Positions 10,380 through 20,910 of a stretch of 64,000 nucleotides of DNA are shown piece by piece; the first letter of the stretch is position 1; every line of letters begins with the position of its first letter. This DNA is from Nannobrachium achirus (taxonomy: Eukaryota > Chordata > Actinopteri > Myctophiformes > Myctophidae), in NCBI GenBank assembly GCA_963921795.1, contig OY997645.1, forward strand, positions 20,469,810 through 20,533,809, given 5' to 3'. The position numbers and the translations under genes are program-made. A model generated the notes under the pieces. That model saw only the letters and a program-made list of their open reading frames with translations. It searched no databases and was not told where the DNA came from.

Positions 10380-10701
10380 CTGTCATGATGACATTTTACA
10401 CAACGATTAATTGCCAAACACATTTGTGTTTGGCTTTTAGGCTTTCAAGTTGCACATGGCAGACATGACACATAACCTAAATACACAAAGAAATGACTGA
10501 CATGTTTGACAACTTTCGACTTAAATAGCCGATCTACAAGCGATGCGACGCATTGTGAGCTTGTAGATCTGCTATTTCTACTATTTCAGAAAATGAATGA
10601 ACATTTTTCAACATTCACAATTATGACGATTAAGACAAAATAATTGGGATTATGTCAAATAATTGCGATCAGACAATCATGTAATAATTGTGACAGCCCT
10701 A
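10375..10701 (-). mobile_element. hAT-type MITE that forms slc36a4 intron 7
   Basis: 327 bp. On the plus strand the right end is ATAATTGTGACAGCCCTA and the left end is GGGGGCTGTCATGATGAC (expected TAGGGCTGTCAT...). The 8-bp direct repeat CCGTGACG lies at 10367-10374 and 10702-10709, inside exons 8 and 7. The same family at 17303-17731 has matching ends, shared internal sequence (for example CATGTGCAAC/GTTGCACATG next to ATGTGTCAT) and its own 8-bp duplication, which confirms the element's limits. Read on the minus strand the element gives GTAGGG at its start and TGACAG near its end, used as donor and acceptor. It carries hairpin H3 in its middle. No coding capacity. Confidence 0.9.
10523..10577. 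repeat. Dispersed hairpin module, copy H3 (inside intron 7)
   Basis: AAATAGCCGATCTACAAGC ... GCTTGTAGATCTGCTATTT with centre GATGCGACGCATTGTGA. It sits in the middle of the hAT MITE that makes intron 7. Confidence 0.88.
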
Positions 10702-10702
10702 C

Positions 10703-10825
10703 CGTGACGGAGGACGCGCTGGACAGCGGCCTCGGCAGCAAGGTGGCATTGGTTGACGACGCGTTGGCCAAGGCCATCAGGGACTCGGCATCCAGTGTCA
10801 CATTCCTTTGGTCCCCCTCCACCAC
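10703..10825 (-). CDS. slc36a4: slc36a4 coding exon 7
   Basis: 123 nt, 41 codons (residues 171-211). Acceptor TCACCCCCAG|GTGGTGGAG, donor GTCACG|GTAGGG, both phase 0. It encodes VVEGDQRNVTLDAES through LSSASSVT, the extracellular/luminal loop after the FLAENIKQ membrane segment. Three N-glycosylation sequons are visible: N178-V-T, N191-A-S and N196-A-T; human SLC36A4 also has sequons in this loop. The donor G is the last base of the 8-bp target duplication, and the donor T is the first base of the hAT MITE. Without splicing the frame would run 19 codons into the element and stop. Confidence 0.92.
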
Positions 10826-11331
10826 CTGGGGGTGACACAATCACACAAAAAGATAAAGCCACGTGCACGCCGGACATGATTAATGGTCCCCTTTTAATGA
10901 GTGAAACGTCACCGCTCCGGGTTCACCCCGCTGACCTTCAGCGAGGCACGTGGCGGGCCATATGCTCTTGGAACAGAGATGGATTACCTGCGCCCCTCTC
11001 GGAGACATCTCTTTAACCCTCTAGATATGAGGAACAGGGTGGCGGGCGAGTGAGAAGTGGAGGGCTAGCACTGAGAGGGGGTGTCAGGGAGAGTGATTGT
11101 CCCCGTTGGGCACGCTAAGGGATGGGGTGACAACATAGAACATGGGGAGAAGATGTGGATCTAGAATTGAATTGAGGAGGGGGCTTATGGGGGGGAGGGG
11201 GGGGGGGGGGCACAGGCAGTGAGCTAAAGCTAGCAGTGAGGTTGAGAATAGGTTGAGTAGGATGTGTCCTTGTCCCAAAGGCAATTGAAATTACACTATG
11301 AGATGCGTTAGTCTCGTGCCACTGTTGTTAG

Positions 11332-11761
11332 TAGGGATGGTCCGATCAAGTTTTTTGGAACCGATCACCGAGCACCGATCACAAAAGTTTGATCACCCGA
11401 TACCGATCAATCACCGATCCGATCAAGTTATTATTTATATATTATTTATATTTTCTAAATGTTAATGTTTTAACTTTAATTAATTAATTCACTCATGAAT
11501 TCATTTATATATTTGCCTTATAGTTATTTACCAGCATTACTATGTATTTATTATCATAGCAGTAACTAATTATTCCTTCAGCACTGTGGAAATCAATACC
11601 CCAAAATGGCCTCAAGTGGGCATACTGAACGGCTGGTTGATCGGATGCACCGATCCGATCGGATCGGTGAATTTACCTTTTGATCTAAACCACCGATTAT
11701 CGCCGATCACGCTTTGATCGGCCCGATCCGATCCATTGCCGATTGATCGGTAACATCTCTA
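11332..11761 (-). mobile_element. hAT-type MITE, TAGGGATGGTCCGATC family, copy 1
   Basis: Ends TAGGGATGGTCCGATCAAG and GGTAACATCTCTA. The interior is rich in GATCGG and CGATCA. The right flank shows no exact 8-bp copy of the left flank. Inverted partner at 13031-13441. It lies in intron 6. Confidence 0.8.
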
Positions 11762-12682
11762 GAACTTGTTACTTAAGTTGGAGGTACGCATGTGGGTGGG
11801 AATACTCTGAGGAAGGTCTTGTCTTTGGCAGACATACAGTAGTAGTTATTGATTGTAAACTAAACATTTAGCTAATAATTATTTCTTGTAATTGATAATA
11901 ATAAAATGTGGGAAACTCTGAAATGAAGCACTTTATTTTGACCTAGACTTCTTCTAATGAGATTGGTTGGTTGTGGTATTTTGTTCTTGATTATAGATAG
12001 GGTGAGAGAGGTACTAGAGAACTCATTCAGACGAATGCCTTGTTCACCAGAATGATAAATCAAAATATAGTTTAAATAACAACCAGAGAGCAAAAGAAAA
12101 TGGTACATACAGTAGAGCAATAGCAAAAATACTTCACCAACTAAATGCCATAATAAAAAGGGTGGCTGGGACGATAAGCAATTTGGAAAAATCTATAAAG
12201 TTATCCGTAAATATTTTGACTTGAGCCAAACAGCATGGTTTTTGCTGGAGGTTTCATGGCAAGAAAAAAGTACTTTGCAGAATATATCAAAGTTATTCAT
12301 TTCAAAGCATGAATTGATCTTCACCTGCTAAGTCCGAGTCTGCTTAAGTCTGATCAAATTCCAATCCAATCAAACAAAATGCTTCACTTTAAATTTGTTT
12401 TCTAAGTTTTAATTACTGACAAGTAGCATTACAGAAAAAGTATGCCAGATTTGAAAGTAACAGGTTTTGGATTAATTAATGGCAGTCCAACAGCAACGTA
12501 TAATGTCTGCATCGCAAGAGGCGTCGAGCATATTTTACCTAATTATGATTGGTTTTTACTTTACCCATTAAGACCTGGAAAGCCTATATGTTGTTATACC
12601 TTTCAATCCGGGAAAGCATCCGAGTCATTTTAGATATTGTTGCTATCGTGCAGATATCTCCATGTTCTAACATTTTGTGTCG
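11762..12682. other. slc36a4 intron 6, unique-looking stretch
   Basis: AT-rich DNA without recognisable gene, RNA gene or element ends. Confidence 0.4.
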
Positions 12683-12754
12683 AAAGTAGCAGATCCACAA
12701 GTTCAAAGCGCGTTGTGAAGTGATGCGTTTTGAGTTTGTAGATCTGCTACTTTT
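12683..12754. repeat. Dispersed hairpin module, copy H4
   Basis: AAAGTAGCAGATCCACAAG ... TTTGTAGATCTGCTACTTT with loop pairs TTCAAAGCGC/ATGCGTTTTGAG. In this copy outer bases on both arms changed together (AGTAGC and GCTACT versus AATAGC and GCTATT). Confidence 0.85.
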
Positions 12755-13030
12755 GATGCTTTTGAAATAGAATCCTGAAAAGTAACAGTTTTGGTTTCCA
12801 ACCAACACCCACAATATTCTATAGCAACATTTTTTAAATAACTTTTTGAAATAAAACTCAAAGAATTGCTTTACTAAAGTCTATTGTGGACAGTGGAACA
12901 GAATATAGGGCAGGGAGTGTAGAAATATTTGAATAATAGTCTTTGGTTTACATTGACCAGTGGTTCTCAAAGTGGATTCCAGGGACTCTGTGGGTTCTTT
13001 TATCTGATGGTCTGAATTGACCCTTACAAG

Positions 13031-13441
13031 TAGAGATGTTACCGATCAATCGGCAATGGATCGGATCGGGCCGATCAAAGCGTGATCGGCGATAATCGGT
13101 GGTTTAGATCAAAAGGTAAATTCACCGATCCGATCGGATCGGTGCATCCGATCAACCAGCCGTTCAGTATGCCCACTTGAGGCCATTTTGGGGTATTGAT
13201 TTCCACAGTGCTGAAGGAATAATTAGTTACTGCTATGATAATAAATACATAGTAATGCTGGTAAATAACTATAAGGCAAATATATAAATGAATTCATGAG
13301 TGAATTAAAGTTAAAACATTAACATTTAGAAAATATAAATAATAACTTGATCGGATAGGTGATTGATCGGTATCGGGTGATCAAACTTTTGTGATCGGTG
13401 CTCGGTGATCGGTTCCAAAAAACCTGATCGGACCATCCCTA
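13031..13441 (+). mobile_element. hAT-type MITE, TAGGGATGGTCCGATC family, copy 2
   Basis: 411 bp between exact 8-bp duplications CTTACAAG at 13023-13030 and 13442-13449, diagnostic of hAT. Starts TAGAGATGTTACCGATC and ends GACCATCCCTA. Inverted relative to 11332-11761. Confidence 0.9.
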
Positions 13442-13454
13442 CTTACAAGTCTGT

Positions 13455-13510
13455 AACTTTGACAGTGTACAAATGTACCCAATTGGTTCCATTTGTACAC
13501 TGTCAAAGTT
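13455..13510. repeat. Short perfect inverted repeat
   Basis: AACTTTGACAGTGTACAAAT and its complement around a TACCCAATTGGTTC centre. The right arm runs into the TTAA of the next foldback element. Confidence 0.8.
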
Positions 13511-13512
13511 AA

Positions 13513-13793
13513 AGGAGTAGTTCACACCCAAAATGACTTGTTTTCTATTGATTACTCACACCATGAAGACTTGATATTTTTTGTCACATTCCTAAGACAA
13601 AAAAAGTAAATGTACCGCCATTGATTCCGGATGGGGACCCAAATTCATTTGGGTCCCCATCCGGAATCAATGGGGGTACATTTACTGTAATGAAATTATT
13701 GTCTTAGGAATGCGACAAAAAACTAAAAAATATTAGTCTTCATGGCGTGAGTAATCAATAAAAAACAAGTCATTTTGGGGGTGAACTACTCCT
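13513..13793. mobile_element. TTAA-type foldback element
   Basis: TTAA at 13509-13512 and 13794-13797. Ends AGGAGTAGTTCACACCC / GGGGTGAACTACTCCT, with arms of about 130 bp. The inner part repeats TTTGGGTCCCCATCCGGAAT on both arms. No ORF. Confidence 0.85.
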
Positions 13794-14269
13794 TTAAGGG
13801 GAGACCTTCATATTTTGACAACCACTGACATAGACTGCTCCATTATACAGGATAGTGAGTTACCAAACCAAGTTCCACGCAGATTCCTAATGTGAAAGCA
13901 GCAACTGGGGGCAGCTGCTGACTCTCTCTCTTGCTCTGCATCAGAGAAGGCAGTTTTCAGGAGTGAGCTTATTAACGGATATGGATAGGCCTCATCGCGT
14001 GTAGCAAACTAAACACTAAAGAAGAGGAGAAGAAAGAACACCTTTCTTTTGCCTGAGAAATAACATAATAACATTACAAAATGTTTCATAATGAATATGC
14101 ATCACTGTTCCAGAAGGGATGGAAAGTGATTTGTGATTGGTGGGTGTCTTATCATTTGAGAGGTGAGCTCAAATGATCCAATAACATAGCTCATTAATTA
14201 AATGTGGCTTCTGGGACTCAGAGTCCGTGCGTGGGTGCGTGTATGCGTGTGTGAAAATATAGTATGTAA

Positions 14270-14658
14270 TAAGGCTGGGCAATATATCGAAAATCTACCT
14301 TCATCGATGTATCAACATGCGAGGTATACATACCGACGAAGGCGGCTTGAAATGAGGTATTGGTGTATGTGCCAAATTAATTAACAGACACACTATATGC
14401 ATGCACGTAGCACATGCAAAAAAACTGAAGAAAATGGAAATAAGGCATTTCATTTCTTTATTCTATGTGTACTGTGTAGTGTGCATGCTTGGATATGCTA
14501 TTCATTATCTGGGTTAGGCAGTCAGTGGACCTAAAGCAGAAAAACATTAAAAACGATATAATGCAATTGTTTTGACTAATATCGTAAGTAATATCGATAT
14601 TGAGGTATTCAACAATGTTATCAAATATCAAAGGCTTTCCTAATATCGCCCAGCCTTA
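14270..14658. mobile_element. hAT-type MITE, TAAGGCTGGGCAATAT family
   Basis: 389 bp with exact 8-bp duplications GTATGTAA at 14262-14269 and 14659-14666. Ends TAAGGCTGGGCAATATATCG and CTAATATCGCCCAGCCTTA. Intron 6. Confidence 0.9.
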
Positions 14659-14944
14659 GTATGTAATTGTTTTTACACACATTCTAAAGGGCTTGCATGG
14701 GTCGACTGTTTGGCTGACTTACCGCATCTTAGACCCGTTTATTGATTGACAGCTGTGCACATTAGCACACTGCTTGGCTGTTGCTGACTAGACCCCATGC
14801 CTTCATCTGCATGTAAAAGTGATTCAATGACCCCCCCAACCCCAGAGTGCCCAGACTCCACATTTGCCATGCAAATCTAATCTACTCTGCTGCACGTAGT
14901 AGAGGGAATACCAGCTGTGTTTACACAGGTTAAGCTTGTTTACT

Positions 14945-15230
14945 TAACCCATTTAGGCCTAGAATTATTTAATGCTTTAACTATTGAAAAATAGCAGATA
15001 TACAAGCTCACAGCACGGCACCGAGTGCCGCGCTGCGAGCTTGTAGATCTGCTATTTTTTTTAAATAGTGAAAATGTGTGCACATTTTTTCAATATCTAT
15101 TTTTCAAAGCAAACTTTTGTAACTCAAATCCCTGCTTCTGGGGGGGTCCCTGGAACAACGGGCGTCTGCGGCCAAATGAATGTAATTTTGGGGGTCCTTG
15201 ACACGAAAAAGTTTAAACCACCACTGATTC
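14945..15230 (-). mobile_element. hAT-type repeat with hairpin H5
   Basis: Starts with TAACCCATTTAGGCCTAGAA and contains hairpin H5 (14987-15060). It then has the inverted form of the GTGAAGGACCCCC hAT core, ending TTTAAACCACCACTGAT near 15230. Confidence 0.6.
14987..15060. repeat. Dispersed hairpin module, copy H5
   Basis: AAAAATAGCAGATATACAAG ... CTTGTAGATCTGCTATTTTT with a nested centre CAGCACGGCACCGAGTGCCG. Confidence 0.9.
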
Positions 15231-16259
15231 AGAGGAAGGATTTAGAAGTCGGGTCAAAGATCAGGTCAAAGATATTCAAATACTTGCACTTGACTTGGTT
15301 AAAGTGGTTGAAATCTAACACGTACCCGTAGGTATTTGAGGGTTAAATGACAGGAGATAAATAATGCAAAAACTGTCATGGCGTGGAATCGCACGTGTGT
15401 GTGTGGGGGGGGGGGTGATGTTGGGGGTGGCGGGAGGGGGACTGGAATTGCCATATGATGGAAGTACAGAGCTTTCCGCTGTGTGCCATCTCCCTGTGCA
15501 GCCATGTCTCTACGTCAGGGGGATCAAAACATCCTAGTGATCCGTTAAGGCACCTCCAGACAAGTTCCATTAAATAATGCACACATATATATATATATAA
15601 TCCCATAAGGAGGATTACGCCATCATGTCTCGCAAGAGGCCAATGGAAATGATGGGCATAAGAAGCTACAACGTGTCATATTGCACAGCTGTAACAGCAA
15701 GACATGGCGTAGAGGATGACCTGCACAGCTGATGTGGATGTGTGTGGGGTGGGGGTGGGGGATTAGGTAAAAGCTGATTGCGGGTATAAATGGTATTTGT
15801 CTACCTACAATAAGACACCAAGGTCACCTCTGTGCTATATCATGGGTGAGAGACACTGGCAGAGGGCACTGTACTGACCAAGACTCTGACTCCCTCTTAC
15901 GGCGCAAGTAGGGAAATACATGCAATCCATTGAACTCAAAGCGCTTGTGTCAACAGCACAGATAAACTGAAGGTTATAACTATAACCTAGGTTTTATGAG
16001 CTTGGTGAGAAATAATCCTCACTATGGGAACAGCGCCTCTGGCGATGACAAACAGAAGCAACTCCTATAAACTCCCGTCAAATGGTTGACGGGTCTGTCA
16101 ATCAAGGTCACGCAGGTGGGACCACCCACCGAGTATAAAACACCTTGGCTGACGTAGCATTCCCTCTTTTATGCTCTTCTGCTCGAGAGACAACAGCGAA
16201 AGCTACTCCTTTCATTCATTCTTAGAATTGCAATTAAAACTACTCTAAAATCTAACTTA
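15231..16259. other. slc36a4 intron 6, low-complexity and unassigned
   Basis: Contains (G)n and (TG)-rich patches at 15395-15420, a short (TA)n at about 15585-15598, and a TATA-like GAGTATAAAACACC at about 16131. No exon is recognised. Confidence 0.35.
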
Positions 16260-16830
16260 TACTGTACATGTTGATCACATGATCCCAGAGTAGAGATAGT
16301 GTGTACCGATTTGTGAGTTTTGGACAAAGTATGTAGGAGTAGTAGCAAAGAGTGTCTTTTGAAGAAAACACACTATGGCAGAAATTTGTATTTAGCACAA
16401 ACAGTGCCTATAAGTACCATCATGATCTAGAATCCAGGAGGAAAATATGTGATTGTACAACCTACTGTTCAAGAGTTATTGGCCAAAACATGATGTGGGC
16501 TTATTGGCCAAAACATGATGTGGGCTGTTGTACCGCCACCATGAGGAGATTTGAAAAATTGGGGATGGCTTAGTGAGAATGTGCGTGCAAAGTTCCTCAG
16601 CAATCGGGCGCGGTATTCATGATGAAAAACTTTAGAAGCCAGTTGGAATGGAATATGAGAAATGTGACAGATACGTCTTGATCACATGACTACGGAGATA
16701 TATACAGATTTACGTGATGTTTGGACAACATCTGTAGGTGTGTAGAAACAAAAAAAAATGTTTTGCAGAAATCTGTGTCATGGTGGTGCTATAACTGGCC
16801 AATAATGAGATCCTTTCCCACATGGAATCC
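16260..16830. repeat. Unclassified fish interspersed repeat (CTTGATCACATG family)
   Basis: Contains phrases TTGATCACATGA, GGAATATGAGAAATGTGACAG and TGGTGGTGCTATAACTGG. Related sequence occurs at 27775-28075, 29200-29500 and 33185-33460. Not assigned to a family. Confidence 0.5.
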
Positions 16831-17302
16831 ATAACATTGCGGGATAAGAAATAGCTGGCAAAGGCAGTGGATGGATAATCATTCACTCATTGCACTCCTT
16901 AATGAAGTCCCATAATTATGATATCTGTTCCCTTATTAGATGACTGTTATACAGCATGTAAAACCTGCGCAAGAAGTGTCTAAAGCACGTGACGCAAGGC
17001 ATTTTTGGGACAAAAATAAAATAAAAATGTTGGGACAAGCAGAAATCATCCCCAGAATTAAGAGGATTTCTTTTATTTTTCACTTGGAAAATGTCGACTG
17101 TCAGTGCGCATAAAACAGTCCCTGGCTGATGGTGCGTGTGTGTCTTGTCTTTGTAAAACCAGGAAATGCCAAGTCAAGAAAGGTTGCGTTCTAGCTTATA
17201 ATTTGAAGCCAATGGGCTTGTTTGGCCAATCAGAGAAGCCAATGACTAAAACCCCACACATCCTCCACAGACCTGCAGGGGATACAGGTCAAGTGTCAAG
17301 TG

Positions 17303-17731
17303 CAGGCCTGTCACAATTATTACATAATCGTCTAATCGCAATTAGGTATTTGACATAATCGCCATTATTTTGTCATAATCGTCATAGTCGTTTCCACGTT
17401 GAAAAATGTTCATACACTTTCAAACATTTCAAAAATAGTGGAAATAGCAGATCTACAAGCTCACAACGCGTCGCACCGCGGCGCGTTCTGAGCTTGCAGA
17501 TCGGCTATTTCCACTATAAAATGTTCTTTTTAAAGTATAAAGTTGTCAAATATGTCAGTCATTTATTTGTGTATTTAGGTTATGTGTCATATCTGCCATG
17601 TGCAACTTCAAAGCCTAAAAACCAAAATGAAATGTAATTGTCAACGGAAAAAAACACAATTAAATCGTTAATCGCAATTATTTGAGTCACAATTAATCGT
17701 CGCGTAAAATGTCATAATTGTGACAGCCCTA
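17303..17731 (-). mobile_element. hAT-type MITE, same family as slc36a4 intron 7
   Basis: 429 bp with exact 8-bp duplications GTCAAGTG at 17295-17302 and 17732-17739. Ends CAGGCCTGTCACAATTAT and ATAATTGTGACAGCCCTA. The interior carries hairpin H6 and matches 10375-10701 in reverse orientation over most of its length. This copy defines the family's ends and target size independently of the gene. Confidence 0.92.
17439..17514. repeat. Dispersed hairpin module, copy H6
   Basis: GTGGAAATAGCAGATCTACA ... ATCGGCTATTTCCAC, with the outer pairing extended to ATAGTGG/CCACTAT. Centre ACAACGCGTCGCACCGCGGC. Confidence 0.9.
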
Positions 17732-18131
17732 GTCAAGTGGGAACATTGTGGGCACCTCAATTTTAAATTGGCTATTCTTTTTTTTCACCAAAATGTTAAA
17801 TAATAAAATAAAATAAAAATAATAAACGTATGCTGTGGAAGATGGGTCACGGTGGAAAAATAAAAACAAATTCAGTGAATCTTTGTTCATAGAACAAAAT
17901 GTAATTCGCTCTAGCGCTTTCATTCCCACAGGTGAAGAGTTACACGATACAAGGTCGAGAGTGGGGAGATTGATGGAATGACAGTGGATGTTATATTGAC
18001 AGTGGATTAACACCTTTACATGCAAGTGGGAAAGGGATAAATAAAAACAACAACGTTTAATAAATACAACATTTTCTTATCAATCAATTCTGTTGTCCCA
18101 GGGTCTACCAGGTTTAGAATCATGGTGCCAC

Positions 18132-18437
18132 TGCCCCCGATGGCCTACTGGTCTAAGCGCATATTTCCCGAGCCTGATTCAGGTTTGCTGCGCGTCTCTC
18201 CCCGTCTCTCCCCCCATTTCCTGTCTGTCTACTGTCTGTCAATAAAAGGCATAAAAGCCCCAAAAATATATTCATGGGTTGCATTTGTAGTCCTACACCA
18301 GCCATTTTGAGGACCAACACAGGTGTTTTGATTAATGTAGAACATTGGTTCTATGCCAATCAGACAAATTGAACACCTGTGTTGGTCCTCAATATGGCCG
18401 GTTTAGGACTACAAATGCAACCCATGAATACAAAAAA

Positions 18438-18477
<40 letters not shown>
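18132..18477 (+). mobile_element. tRNA-type SINE with adjoining foldback and (AT)n tail
   Basis: A 17-bp direct repeat TAGAATCATGGTGCCAC flanks the unit (18115-18131 and 18478-18494), as expected for LINE-driven retroposition. The head (about 18135-18185) has a tRNA-like GGCCTACTGGTCTAAGCGC and a degenerate B box. The body has TTTCCTGTCTGTCTACTGTC and AATAAAAGGCATAAAAGCCC, typical of fish SINE tails. After it comes a palindrome (18272-18432, arms TTCATGGGTTGCATTTGTAG and complement) and an (AT)n tract to 18477. Confidence 0.7.
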
Positions 18478-18483
<6 letters not shown>

Positions 18484-18497
18484 CATGGTGCCACAGA

Positions 18498-18501
<4 letters not shown>

Positions 18502-18558
<57 letters not shown>

Positions 18559-18560
18559 CA

Positions 18561-18606
<46 letters not shown>
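18502..18606. repeat. (TG)n microsatellite
   Basis: About 50 TG units with a short CGTGCACG interruption, followed by a G run. Confidence 0.97.
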
Positions 18607-18608
<2 letters not shown>

Positions 18609-19503
18609 GGGGGGGGTGGTCACTTTCTGCTTAGGGCCTCAAAAGAGGGTTGAGCTGGCCTTGAAGCTCAGTATCATTGTTTGTTTTAAAACTTGACATT
18701 GATAAGAACATTTGCCCAGCTTTTGACAAATAAACGCTTCAGTGCGTGCCACGAGTGCAAATAATTAGCATGTAAACCAACAAAGCCTAAATCTACACAC
18801 GCCTGGCTGGGCTTTTGCTCATTTATGGCCATGGCATCGGTTATGAATTATAATTATGATTATGGGACTGATCTAATCTGAATGACCAGTACATACATGT
18901 GTTGAATCACTGTCATCTCATACTGATACCCTTGATACCATGACCATCAACTACTGTATCTGATAAACTGATGTCTGTGCACAATGATGCGAGATGCAAG
19001 TTCTATTCCTATTCATTCTGTTCTTGTCTCATATCTTCTGGTCAAGTCATGTGTCCAATACTGAATATATTCTCTATGTGAGTAATAAACTTCAGAACAT
19101 GTGTGTGATACTGCCTGGCGTCATCTTATTGTCCGCACGCACGACTCGAGTAAAACACCCTTAGTTAGAATGACCACATGGTTGGTCAACCAAAATCACA
19201 CCATAACCATTTATGATGCGTGACTGATCATGTATGATGATGACACGGAATACTATGAACTTGAAAGTTAAACAATGTAACAGAGTAAACATTGCCATTT
19301 TCAAACCAGAAGTCGGACTTCCTGGGGACTCTGTCTAATAAGTGAATACCAATGCAGATGCATGAATGAATTGCTGCTGTGAACTGAACACGCCACTCTG
19401 CTTACATCCCTGTCTATCTACAAAACACTCCAACCAATAAAGAACTAATAAAATGCTGAAAATGGGATGAGGGACTGCGTGCCTGCCTTCCTTTTCTTGT
19501 ACT
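18607..19503. other. slc36a4 intron 6, nothing recognised
   Basis: Ordinary AT-rich intronic DNA. A motif AATAAACTTC at about 19085 resembles a poly(A) signal, but no gene supports it. Confidence 0.35.
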
Positions 19504-19609
19504 TGAAGAGAGAGAGTCCAACAAAAGCCCATGTCAGTGTCAGCGTTACTTCAATCTAGAAATCTTTTGATGAGCGTCTTGTTATAACTCTTGTGAGAAG
19601 TCATGGCAA
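19504..19609. repeat. 106-bp segment, source-like copy
   Basis: Matches 20347-20452 with one visible mismatch. Here it sits in ordinary sequence, while the other copy lies inside a hAT MITE. Confidence 0.9.
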
Positions 19610-19707
19610 TTAAGTGCAGTCACGTTTCGGATTGCTTTAACATTTCAGTCACTGTCTTTTATCTATCCATGTCCAAGGAGCGGCTCACTATCTGATAGAG
19701 AGAGGGG

Positions 19708-19710
<3 letters not shown>

Positions 19711-19787
<77 letters not shown>
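19711..19787. repeat. (AG)n microsatellite
   Basis: About 38 AG units preceded by a G run. Confidence 0.97.
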
Positions 19788-19790
<3 letters not shown>

Positions 19791-20262
19791 TACAAGATGT
19801 ACAATAGAAGGGGAAAAGGTTACTCTGAGGGGAATATAGTGAGGGTGCCTCTGTGTAGGGATGTTGCCAACTTCAACTTCAAAGTCACAAAGAGATATTG
19901 GTGAAACATTGCAGCCAAGCTTGTTATGTGTGACAGGTGATTTAATTTTATTGTTCACTTTCTTCAGTCAGTTTTCTGTAAAGCTCACTTATAGCCAATC
20001 AGCCAATTTTTGATCACCTGTCACACCAAACCACCATTAGTTTGCGTTTAAATGATGAAAGCACCACAAGACAGCATTAAGGAATTTCAATGCTCCTCAT
20101 GTTACCATTGGAGGAAGGTGTCATAGCAGAGACAAACTAGTAAGACGCCTCAGGGCGACATGCAACCTCGCCCTAAAGGGCAATTCTTGGCCATCTGGCC
20201 AGTGATGTACTGTATATCGGACCAGTTACCCATATATGGATATCCATGTACTGTATATAGTA

Positions 20263-20558
20263 CAGGGGTTGACACTAAGGTCTCAGAGGCACTTGCCCGT
20301 CGGGCAAGTACAGGTCATGATCTACTTGCCCTCAGGTCTTGGCCACTGAAGAGAGAGAGTCCAACAAAAGCCCGTGTCAGTGTCAGCGTTACTTCAATCT
20401 AGAAATCTTTTGATGAGCGTCTTGTTATAACTCTTGTGAGAAGTCATGGCAAAGTCATGGCACTTGCCCTGTCGGGCAACCCAGTAGCAAACTTCACCTG
20501 CCCGACCTCTTTTTTTACTTGCCCCGGGCAGTCGGGCAACCGTTAGTGTCAATCCCTG
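20263..20558. mobile_element. hAT-like MITE (CAGGGGTTGACACTAAGG) with captured segment
   Basis: Ends CAGGGGTTGACACTAAGG and CGTTAGTGTCAATCCCTG. The interior has the TTGCCCGTCGGGCAAGT motifs of the family, split by the 106-bp segment at 20347-20452. A second family member is at 23366-23856. I see no clean 8-bp duplication. Confidence 0.7.
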
Positions 20559-20569
20559 TAGTACATCCC

Positions 20570-20910
20570 TTTTATGCCCATACATGGAGATCCCTGTCTG
20601 AACCAGCCGCACAGATATGGGCTGTCTTCCTCCATATATGGGCATTCCCATAAGAAGTCCTGTTAGATATGGGCTTAATATTGATGACATTAGGGATCTC
20701 CATATATGGGCATAAAAGGGATTCTGTTCCCATGACATCACAACATACAATATATTTTATGTCCCTACATGGAGATCCCCATCTGAACCAGCCACACAGA
20801 TACTGTACGGGGCCATGTCTTGGCCATCTGGACAGTGATATATATCGATGACATCAGGGATCTTCACATGTGGGCATAAAAGGGATTCTGGGGAATACCC
20901 ATATATGGAC
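20570..20910. repeat. CCATATATGG-bearing repeat cluster
   Basis: Several units with CTCCATATATGGGCATAAAA at 20632, 20700 and 20899 (plus 20230 to the left), and ATGCCCATAC relatives. Same module as at 35357, 37030, 53680 and 61854. Confidence 0.8.

Noticed and set aside
15960-16240. Possible LTR-like segment with a TATA-like GAGTATAAAACACC and AACCTAGGTTTTATGAGC
   Set aside because: Only a vague resemblance to LTR promoters. No partner copy, no TG...CA ends or target duplication and no internal coding region were found.
19085-19140. Poly(A) signal suggesting a second gene's 3' end
   Set aside because: An isolated AATAAA in intronic DNA with no coding sequence upstream on that strand.
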